Below, one piece after another: positions 44,298 through 51,563 of a stretch of 64,000 nt of DNA (position 1 is its first letter; the number at the start of each line of letters is the position of its first letter). The notes below the pieces were generated by a model. The model saw only the letters and a program-made list of their open reading frames with translations. It made no database searches and was not told the origin of the DNA. A program made the translations under genes and the position numbers. This DNA comes from Pseudohongiella sp. (GTDB taxonomy: Bacteria > Pseudomonadota > Gammaproteobacteria > Pseudomonadales > Pseudohongiellaceae): NCBI RefSeq assembly GCF_011050365.1, contig NZ_DRFV01000016.1, forward strand, positions 233,549 through 297,548. Reading direction: 5' to 3'.

Positions 44298-45053
44298 CTA
44301 TATGTCCATTTTGTTGAATATAAACCGTGGCAGGTGGCGAATGATCATCATGATCAACCACCATTTAGCCGGCGCGTAAATGACGGCTCTGCCTTTGTCC
44401 ACGCCACGCACAATCGTCGTGGCGACATCTTCGGCACTGGCCAGTTTGGCGCCATCCTGTTTCAGGTGTGCGGTCATCGGCGTATCGGTTGGGCCGGGCT
44501 TGATCAGCACCACGCGCACGTTGGTGTCCGCGAGGCGATGCTGCAAACCCTGCGCATAGCGGGTAACCAGACCTTTGGCGGCGCCGTAAACGTAATTCGA
44601 TTTACGGCCACGGTCACCCGCCACCGAACCGATCAGCGCCAGTGTGCCGGCATTGGCAGCCTGCATGGGGCCGGCAAATGCTTCGGCAAACAGCACCGGT
44701 GACAGGCCGTTGATGGTGATGGCAGCGGCCGTCATATCCAGGTGTTGCTGGCAATCCTGTTGGTCCGGCAGGGTACCATGAGCGATCAGCACAATATCGG
44801 GGGCGCCATTTGCCACAATTTTACTGACCGTTGCCTGAATATCGTCAGTGGATGTAAAGTCCGGGCACAATGTTTTGCATGACAGCGCTGGATTGCGCAC
44901 AGTGAGGTCGGCAGCTATGGCGTCCAGTTTATCCTGATCGCGACCGAGCAGGAAAAATTCCTGTTGGCCCTCGTCCCGGGCCCATTGTCGTGCACAGTGT
45001 TCGGCAATGGCTGAGGTGGCGCCAACAATGACGATACGTTTGTTTTGTGTCAT
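44298..45053 (-). CDS. dprE2: SDR oxidoreductase, DprE2-like (keto-pentose reductase)
   Basis: 251 residues. NAD(P) loop GATSAIAE at 11-18, catalytic Ser143, Tyr156 and Lys160 (YGAAK), and the DprE2-like C-terminus (YAPAKWW, RHLPRFIFNK), a hydrophobic helix that in mycobacterial DprE2 adjoins the membrane. It would reduce decaprenyl-phosphoryl-2-keto-erythro-pentofuranose to the arabinofuranose form. Lies 26 bp downstream of the DprE1-like gene. The gene symbol is by analogy. Confidence 0.75.
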   Translation of the reverse strand: MTQNKRIVIVGATSAIAEHCARQWARDEGQQEFFLLGRDQDKLDAIAADLTVRNPALSCKTLCPDFTSTDDIQATVSKIVANGAPDIVLIAHGTLPDQQDCQQHLDMTAAAITINGLSPVLFAEAFAGPMQAANAGTLALIGSVAGDRGRKSNYVYGAAKGLVTRYAQGLQHRLADTNVRVVLIKPGPTDTPMTAHLKQDGAKLASAEDVATTIVRGVDKGRAVIYAPAKWWLIMMIIRHLPRFIFNKMDI

Positions 45054-45079
45054 AGCAAATACCTTTTAGTCAGCAGACG

Positions 45080-46408
45080 TCAGGAACCCAGCAAGCGGCG
45101 CGACATGGCCGAACTGATGCCCGGATCACGAAACACGGAAAATTGCGCCAATGCAGGGTACGCCGAGGCAAACATCTGCGCTGACATGCGCGCGTCCTTG
45201 GCGGCGTAGAGGCGACCGCCAGCCTGCGTTACGACCTCGTCCAGGCGGGTAAACAGTTGCGCGGTGCGCGCCCCTTTATTGGGGAAATCCAGGGCCAGAG
45301 TGGCGCCCTCCATTGGGAAGCTCAGCAGGCCGGCGGCTGGTCGGTCGGCGAAGGTCTTCAACACGGCGAGGAATGACCCTTCTCCGGCAGCGGCGATAAC
45401 GGCCAGCATATCGGCGATCGCCTGCCGTGCCGTGGTTCGCGGCACCACGCATTGATACTGGTAAAAACCACGGCGCCCGTACATCCGGTTCCAGTGGTTA
45501 ATTTTGTCAAGCGGATAGAAGAAACTCTCGTAGTGTGCAACACCGGCGCCGGCCTTGCGTGCGTTCATGGCGAAGTAAGCGGCATTGAAGGCGCGCAGGC
45601 TGAGTTTGTTGACCAGAGACACCGGCGGCGTTAGCGGCATTGTGATGCCTGCACTGCGCGGGGGTTTGCCGCCCGCCTGCCGGTATTCCGGCATGGCCGC
45701 AAGGTCCTCAGCCCGGGCGTGGTTTGCCCGCATGAAGATGCCGCGCGTTTGTGGTCCGGCGAGGCAGTCAATCCACGATACGGTATGTTCCCAGTCTGCT
45801 TCGGAGTCATCCGCCAGCGCAAAAAAATCATCCAGACTGCTGAAGGCGACGGTGTCTGTCAGCAGCCAGGGGCTATCGATGCGACGCAACTGCAGTTGTA
45901 CGCGACTGATGACACCAGTCAGGCCAAGGCCACCGATGGTCGCGCGGAACATGTCGGCGTTGTGTTCGCGGCTGCAATCCAGTGTTGTGCCGTCTGTTCT
46001 TTCCAGTCTGAAGCCGGTGACGTGTTCACCAAACGTTCCCATGACATGATGATTCTTGCCATGCACGTCGTTGGCAATGGCGCCACCCACCGTCACCAGT
46101 TGAGTGCCGGGTGTCACCGGAAGCAGCCAGCCGCGAGGCGCAAGGCAATCCTGGATCTCCTTGAGAATCACCCCGGCTTCACAGGATAACAATCCGGTGT
46201 CCTGGTCAAAACTGATAAAGCGGTTCATACCACGGGTCTGCCAAAGCCAGCCGTCGGGGTTCAGGCAGATGTCACCGTAACTGCGGCCCATGCCATAGCT
46301 GATGCCAGGTGCGCTGTGCTGTATCTGGGCTGACAGGGTGCGATGATTCGTGATCGCGATGGCGTTATGTTGCTCATGGCGAAGGCGCCCCCAGGATGTG
46401 ATTTTCAT
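45080..46408 (-). CDS. dprE1: FAD-linked oxidoreductase, DprE1-like (polyprenyl-phosphoryl-ribose oxidase)
   Basis: 442 residues. FAD-binding domain of the VAO type with GMGRSYGD at 39-46, PVTPGTQLVTVGGAIANDVH and HGKNHH at 116-121, all matching mycobacterial DprE1. The C-terminal substrate domain keeps the active-site Lys in YAAKDARM (Lys404), the equivalent of Lys418 in M. tuberculosis. It would oxidise C2 of polyprenyl-phosphoryl-beta-D-ribose, using FAD, as the first half of the epimerisation to arabinose. The acceptor in this organism is unknown. Confidence 0.82.
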   Translation of the reverse strand: MKITSWGRLRHEQHNAIAITNHRTLSAQIQHSAPGISYGMGRSYGDICLNPDGWLWQTRGMNRFISFDQDTGLLSCEAGVILKEIQDCLAPRGWLLPVTPGTQLVTVGGAIANDVHGKNHHVMGTFGEHVTGFRLERTDGTTLDCSREHNADMFRATIGGLGLTGVISRVQLQLRRIDSPWLLTDTVAFSSLDDFFALADDSEADWEHTVSWIDCLAGPQTRGIFMRANHARAEDLAAMPEYRQAGGKPPRSAGITMPLTPPVSLVNKLSLRAFNAAYFAMNARKAGAGVAHYESFFYPLDKINHWNRMYGRRGFYQYQCVVPRTTARQAIADMLAVIAAAGEGSFLAVLKTFADRPAAGLLSFPMEGATLALDFPNKGARTAQLFTRLDEVVTQAGGRLYAAKDARMSAQMFASAYPALAQFSVFRDPGISSAMSRRLLGS

Positions 46409-46430
46409 GACAGCGATTGACCTCTCATGT

Positions 46431-47852
46431 TCAGGCTACCGACCCAATCACAAGTACCACGGCGAATCCGAGTCCGGCCAGCAGGCTGGCTTTATCCTTG
46501 ACCGCAAACACCAGAGGATCGTCATGCATGTTGCCGCGGCTGGCCTGCATCCACATCCAGCTTACCCAGAACAACATGAAAGGAATTGCGGCCCAGACCA
46601 GCGTCGGGTTGCGATACAGTTCCAGCACTTCTTCGCTGTTCAGATACAGGGCCAGCACCATCACGGCAACGTAACCCGAGGTCACACCCAGTGTCTGGAT
46701 TAGTGGCGCATCGCTTGTGTAATAACCACGACCGTGGGCCCTGTTCTCGCCATTTTGTGATTGCAGCGCCAGTTCGGCATAGCGTTTGACAAAAGCCAGT
46801 GACAGGAACAGGAACACCGATTCGGCGAGTAGCCAGAAAGAAAGATCCAGGCTGGCGGCAGCGGTGCCGGCGATAATGCGCAGTGTATAAAGCATGGCCA
46901 GGGTCAGGCAGTCGACCAGCATCAGGCGTTTTAGGCCAAAGGAGTAGGCACAGGTCAGGGCAAGATACACCAGTAACCACTGCAGGAAGGCGACATTGAC
47001 CCAGAAGGCCGTAGCCAGTCCCACAGCGAGTAACACTGGCATCAGTAACACACCTTGCCAGGCCGGTATCAGACCGGAGGCAAAGGGGCGAAAGCGTTTT
47101 CGCGGATGCAGGCGATCGCTTTCCAGATCCAGCAGGTCGTTGGTAATGTAGACCGCAGAGGCGCAGAGGCTGAAGGCCACAAAGGCCAGCATCAGCGTGA
47201 ACCAGGTGCTGAGGTCGCCGAATTTGTGGGCGGCGATCAGGGGAATAAACAACAGGAAGTTCTTCAGCCACTGATGCGCACGGATCACGTGAAGCCATGC
47301 GAGCAGGCCGCGAGGGCGTAGCGGAAACTCATGTTCGATATCGCACACGGCGCGAGCCTTGTCGCTTAGCCCGTCAACACCATTCACCACCACGGCACTG
47401 TGGGCCACCGTCCACACGGGCAGGTCCTTGTCGCAATTGCCGACATAAACAAAGCCGGTCTCGGCGAAGCGCGCTGTCAGCGCGTCGGCTTTATTGAGGC
47501 CGGACAGATTTGTTGTGCCATCGCTGGCCATGACCTCATCAAACAGCTGCAAATGATCGGCGATGGCGTGCGCGATCGACTGGTGCGAGGCGGTGCACAG
47601 AATCAGCTTGCGGCCGGCATTTTTTTGTTGCCGCAGCCAGGTCAGTAACTCTTCGTTGTACGGCAGGCTGCCCGGGTCGAACCGCGACCGGTCGGCAAGA
47701 TGCTGTTTGAGCACCGCTTTGCCTCGCACCAGCCAGACTGGTATCAATAACGTCGCCCAGGGTTGCTCACGCAGCACTTTCAATGCCGATTCGTGCAGCA
47801 TATCCGTGTGAATCAGCGTACCGTCAAGATCGACTACCAGTGGTTGAGTCAA
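46431..47852 (-). CDS. HAD phosphatase / UbiA prenyltransferase fusion (polyprenyl-phosphate phosphoribosyltransferase-like)
   Basis: 473 residues; the start is TTG at 47852 with GGGAGG seven nt upstream. Residues 1-180 are an HAD domain: VDLDGT (Asp8, Asp10), LCTAS near 85-89, Lys121 and GNCDKD (139-143), all catalytic motifs intact. Residues ~185-473 are a UbiA-type prenyltransferase with eight or nine TM segments, RAHQWLKN (191-198) and the first Asp-rich motif NDLLDLESD (238-246) as in the mycobacterial enzyme Rv3806c, which joins phosphoribose to decaprenyl phosphate. The HAD half could remove the 5-phosphate afterwards. First gene of the seven-gene run. Confidence 0.8.
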   Translation of the reverse strand: MTQPLVVDLDGTLIHTDMLHESALKVLREQPWATLLIPVWLVRGKAVLKQHLADRSRFDPGSLPYNEELLTWLRQQKNAGRKLILCTASHQSIAHAIADHLQLFDEVMASDGTTNLSGLNKADALTARFAETGFVYVGNCDKDLPVWTVAHSAVVVNGVDGLSDKARAVCDIEHEFPLRPRGLLAWLHVIRAHQWLKNFLLFIPLIAAHKFGDLSTWFTLMLAFVAFSLCASAVYITNDLLDLESDRLHPRKRFRPFASGLIPAWQGVLLMPVLLAVGLATAFWVNVAFLQWLLVYLALTCAYSFGLKRLMLVDCLTLAMLYTLRIIAGTAAASLDLSFWLLAESVFLFLSLAFVKRYAELALQSQNGENRAHGRGYYTSDAPLIQTLGVTSGYVAVMVLALYLNSEEVLELYRNPTLVWAAIPFMLFWVSWMWMQASRGNMHDDPLVFAVKDKASLLAGLGFAVVLVIGSVA

Positions 47853-47933
47853 GCAATGGCCTCCCGTGAAAGATCTCAGGGTATCAGGTTTGATGTCTTG
47901 TGGGAATTTTTTACAACCATTTCCGCGTGGTGA

Positions 47934-50252
47934 TCAGTGTTCCGTATTGGGTTCGTCGAGCACCTTGCGGACCTTGGCCGCCAGTTCCTGGCGGCGGTAG
48001 GGTTTGTTCAACAAATGCACGCCTCGATCCAGGCGACCATGATGAACGATGGCATTTTCGGTGTAACCGGAGGTGAACAGTACCCTGGTGCCCGGTCGCA
48101 ATTGGCAAGCCAGTTCAGCCAACTGGCGGCCATTCATGGTGCCCGGCATGACAATGTCGGTAAACAGCAAATCGATATCGCTCAATTGCTTAAGAATATT
48201 CAGAGCCTCGTCTGCATGGCTGGCAGTGTTAACGCGGTAACCCAGCGCCCTGAGTTCTTTGCTGACATGTTCGCGGACCAGAGGGTCGTCTTCGACCAGC
48301 AGGATATTTTCCGTGCCGCCTTCAATGGCAGGTGTCAGGTGGCCTTCATAAACGCCGTCGTCTGTGGACACGGAGCGCGGCAGGTAAAGCTTGATTGTAG
48401 TGCCTTCGCCGACTTCCGAGTAGATCTTGACGTGGCCACCGCTTTGTTTGGTAAAACCAAACACCATGCTCAGGCCCAGGCCGCTGCCCCTGCCGATCTG
48501 TTTGGTAGTGAAGAAGGGTTCAAACGCCTTTTTGAGCACGTCCGGTGTCATGCCCGTGCCGGTGTCAGACACGGAAACCATCACATATTGGCCGGGCAGA
48601 ACTTCGTCGTGACCGTCCGCGTAATGCTGATCCAATTGGGCGTTGCCGGTCTCAATGGTGAGTTTGCCGCCTGCCGGCATGGCGTCGCGGGCATTGATGG
48701 CAAGATTGAGTATGGCGCCCTCAAGTTGTCCCGGATCAACTTCCGACAACCACAGTCCTCCCGCATATACTGTTTCGATGTCGATGTTTTCCTGCAAGGT
48801 GCGGCGCAACAGGCTGTCCATGTTCTGGATGAGCTTGTTGATGTTGACGTTCTGCGGATCAAGCGGTTGTCGCCGGGAGAAAGCAAGCAAACGGTTGGTC
48901 AGTTCAGCGCCACGCTCGGCGGCAGTCGCGGTCATCTCGGCGAGGAGACGCAGTTGCTGTTGGTCGCTGAGTTGCTCAGTCAGTAGCTCGGCATTGCCAA
49001 GAATCACAGTCAACAGATTGTTGAAATCGTGAGCGACCCCGCCCGTGAGTTGTCCCACCGCTTCCAGTTTCTGGGCCTGTTGCAGGCGCTCGTCCATGGC
49101 GACGCTTTCAGTTATATCCATCATGCTACCCACCATGCGCATGGGCGTGCCTTCGGCGTCCCGGATGACAAATCCGCGATCACTGACAATTCGGGTTGAG
49201 CCGTCGGCGTGCATGAAACGATATTGATCGTGCCAACTGTTGGTGCTGCTATCAAGCACCCGCCTGACGCCATCAAGTACCCGGCTGCGGTCATCGTCAT
49301 GAATCTTGTTGGTCCAGGATACGTAGTCTGGTGCCGGCACATACGGATCATAGCCAAAGACCGTTAGCAGGTTGTCGTTCCACCACATGATGTCTGTGTC
49401 AAAACTCCAGTCCCAGATAACATCGTTGGTCGCTTTGGCAATGAGGCTGAAGCGCTCGTCGCTGATACGCAACGACTCCTCACTGGCCACGCGCTCGGTG
49501 ACGTCGCGGAAGTATACAGCGAGTCCATCTTGTGTCGGGTAGGCACTGACATCAAACCATGCGTTCAGCGGCTCCGGATAAAACTCGGTGAAACGCGTGG
49601 TACGTTGTTCTCGCATGGCCAGCTCGTAATTGTGACGGAAGCTGGTGTCACGCGCGGCAGGAAATTCGTCCCAGATATGTTTGCCTCGCAAATCGTCTTT
49701 GCGTCGCAACAGCAGGATCTCCGCCTGCGTGTTCATGAAACCGAAACGCCAGTCATGGTCGATCAGCATAAAAGCATCGCTGATGTTTTCAAGCGTCTGT
49801 TGCAACTGTCGGGACAGCGATTCGGATCGTTCGCGTGCGGCAATCAGCTCCGAGATATCCTGAAACGCCCCGTGAATCTCGATGATGGTGCCGTCGTCGT
49901 CCCTCACCGCCTCTCCGATGGCGCGCGCCCAAAGACGTTTGCCCTGTGCTGTGATCACTTGCAGCACCTCGTCAAACGACGTGCCATCCGTCATGCATTT
50001 GTCGACGGCCACGCGGATCCGCTCGCGATGCTCAGGCGCGTAAAAGTCCATTCCCGTGGCCAGGGTAGGTTGGTAGTCGGGCGGGACCTGGTGCATGGCC
50101 CGGGTTTCCGGCGACCAATGCATCTTATTGTTGACAAGGTCAAGGCTCCAGCCCCCGAGCTTGGCGGCAGCGCCGGCGATTCTCAATAGCTCACTCATCT
50201 TGAGGGTGTCTTGATGGCTCATAATAAAATCACGGGCGTTTTTCTCTATCAT
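47934..50252 (-). CDS. Soluble hybrid histidine kinase (PAS x3-HisKA-HATPase-REC)
   Basis: 772 residues without TM segments, so cytoplasmic. Three PAS domains (~20-137, ~150-255, ~265-382), HisKA with His408 (GGVAHDFNN), HATPase with N box (LNLAINARDAM), DTGTGMT and GRGSGLGLS, and a C-terminal receiver with Asp699. The start is uncertain: in-frame ATGs at 50252, 50222 and 50198 all lack good ribosome sites; 50252 overlaps the upstream REC-EAL gene by 23 nt. Closely related in layout to the kinase at 28791. Confidence 0.87.
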   Translation of the reverse strand: MIEKNARDFIMSHQDTLKMSELLRIAGAAAKLGGWSLDLVNNKMHWSPETRAMHQVPPDYQPTLATGMDFYAPEHRERIRVAVDKCMTDGTSFDEVLQVITAQGKRLWARAIGEAVRDDDGTIIEIHGAFQDISELIAARERSESLSRQLQQTLENISDAFMLIDHDWRFGFMNTQAEILLLRRKDDLRGKHIWDEFPAARDTSFRHNYELAMREQRTTRFTEFYPEPLNAWFDVSAYPTQDGLAVYFRDVTERVASEESLRISDERFSLIAKATNDVIWDWSFDTDIMWWNDNLLTVFGYDPYVPAPDYVSWTNKIHDDDRSRVLDGVRRVLDSSTNSWHDQYRFMHADGSTRIVSDRGFVIRDAEGTPMRMVGSMMDITESVAMDERLQQAQKLEAVGQLTGGVAHDFNNLLTVILGNAELLTEQLSDQQQLRLLAEMTATAAERGAELTNRLLAFSRRQPLDPQNVNINKLIQNMDSLLRRTLQENIDIETVYAGGLWLSEVDPGQLEGAILNLAINARDAMPAGGKLTIETGNAQLDQHYADGHDEVLPGQYVMVSVSDTGTGMTPDVLKKAFEPFFTTKQIGRGSGLGLSMVFGFTKQSGGHVKIYSEVGEGTTIKLYLPRSVSTDDGVYEGHLTPAIEGGTENILLVEDDPLVREHVSKELRALGYRVNTASHADEALNILKQLSDIDLLFTDIVMPGTMNGRQLAELACQLRPGTRVLFTSGYTENAIVHHGRLDRGVHLLNKPYRRQELAAKVRKVLDEPNTEH

Positions 50253-51435
50253 GCAGCCATTGCAGTGCTAACTTCGGCGCCATTGGCCGGCCGATGTGAT
50301 AGCCCTGAGCATGAGTACAGCCGAGGTCGCACAGAAACTGCAGTGTCCAGTCGTCCTCCACTCCCTCCGCGGTGACATTCAGATCGAGCGCGTTTGCCAG
50401 CCCAATCACGGCGGTGGCGATTTTTTGTGACTCGATCGAGCTGGATGCGGACATGACAAACATCTTGTCGATTTTCATTTCGGAGAATGGCAGGCGCGCC
50501 AGCTGGACCAGCGAAGAGTACCCCACACCAAAGTCATCAATGGACAGATTAAATCCCTTGATACGGAACTGTGTCAGATACTCAAGCGAGGCGACCGGGT
50601 TCTCCATGCTGCTGGTTTCGGTTATCTCCAGGGTAATCTGGGAAGGCGCGACGCCGTAACGCTCGCAGGCCTGTTTGATCCACACGGGAAATTGCGCGTC
50701 GGCCAACACGATCGGAGACATATTGATTGCCAGCTTCAGGTCGGTTTCCAGGAAATTGGCGGCAAACCAGGCCAGGCTCATGTCAAAGACCTGGCGCGTG
50801 AGCTCGGCGATGTGGCCGTGGCGTTCGGCCAGGGTGATAAACTGATCGGGAAATATCATGCCGCGTTCGGGGTGTTCCCAGCGTACCAGACTTTCAAAAC
50901 CTACGACCTTCTCTGTCGTGCACTCGATTTTAGGTTGATAGTGCACGCAAAGCTGCTTCTGCGCCAGCGCCGTTGCCAGCATGTCAGCGCTGACCGGAGA
51001 CACATACTGAACGGTTGCCGTTGGTGGTTTCTGGTCGCCCGGCTCTTGATGCAACAAACTGCGAAGCTTGGCCGGAGTGAACGGTTTGGGCAGGACGCCG
51101 GAGACTCTCAGACCGTTTTCTTCGGCAGCCCGGCTGGCTGCTTCCAGCACGCGCCCGCCCAGGCCGCTGGTGACAATGACACTGCCCTGATGACCGGAAA
51201 GTGCCAGGCGATGCAATGTTTCCACGCCGTCCACCTCAGGCATTACCAGATCGACAATCAGGTGGGTTGGTTGCCAGTCCATGACCAGTTGGAAGAACTC
51301 TTCCGCTTTTGTGGTCGCCTGGGTCTCGAACCCGGCCCGGTCCGCAATCGCGCAGATGGTCGCGCTGACATTGATGTCATCATCCAGCACCAGTAGACGG
51401 CCGGAGTGATTTGCGTTGTCTTCATTTGCCCCCAT
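50230..51435 (-). CDS. REC-EAL response regulator (c-di-GMP phosphodiesterase)
   Basis: 401 residues from ATG 51435, chosen because AGGAG lies 5 nt upstream and because the longer frame from 51468 would run into the Pho box array. REC domain with Asp62 in IVDLVMP, then an EAL domain (~150-400): ESL in place of EAL with the catalytic Glu kept, NMS, EITET, SIDDFGVGYSS, MKIDKMF and EGVED. All metal-binding acidic residues are present, so cleavage of c-di-GMP is plausible. It is cotranscribed with the hybrid kinase that overlaps its 3' end and is divergent from the TonB-dependent receptor gene. Confidence 0.87.
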   Translation of the reverse strand: MGANEDNANHSGRLLVLDDDINVSATICAIADRAGFETQATTKAEEFFQLVMDWQPTHLIVDLVMPEVDGVETLHRLALSGHQGSVIVTSGLGGRVLEAASRAAEENGLRVSGVLPKPFTPAKLRSLLHQEPGDQKPPTATVQYVSPVSADMLATALAQKQLCVHYQPKIECTTEKVVGFESLVRWEHPERGMIFPDQFITLAERHGHIAELTRQVFDMSLAWFAANFLETDLKLAINMSPIVLADAQFPVWIKQACERYGVAPSQITLEITETSSMENPVASLEYLTQFRIKGFNLSIDDFGVGYSSLVQLARLPFSEMKIDKMFVMSASSSIESQKIATAVIGLANALDLNVTAEGVEDDWTLQFLCDLGCTHAQGYHIGRPMAPKLALQWLHDREKRP

Positions 51436-51461
51436 GGAGTCTCCTTTTCCGGGACGTCGCA

Positions 51462-51528
51462 CTGTCACATTATTGTTATGAAAGTGTTATCGAACTGTCG
51501 TTCGGTTGTTATAGACAGGTCCTATAGT
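51462..51528 (+). promoter_or_regulatory. Five-half-site Pho box array and promoter of the TonB-receptor gene
   Basis: Five 7-mers recur at an exact 11-nt period: CTGTCAC (51462-51468), TTGTTAT (51473-51479), GTGTTAT (51484-51490), CTGTCGT (51495-51501) and TTGTTAT (51506-51512). TGT is invariant at positions 2-4 and all five fit the PhoB half-site CTGTCAT/C with one to three mismatches. After the last half-site come exactly 10 nt and then TATAGT (51523-51528), a good -10. The ATG is 36 nt further on. This geometry is that of PhoB-activated promoters; four or more half-sites mean cooperative binding. Highly likely phosphate-starvation control of the receptor gene. Confidence 0.75.
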
Positions 51529-51563
51529 ACCCGCTCCGAATACACTATCTGGGGTTTTACCTA

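Noticed and set aside
47937-48986. 349-codon plus-strand frame opposite the hybrid kinase
   Set aside because: Antisense shadow of the conserved kinase and receiver domains.
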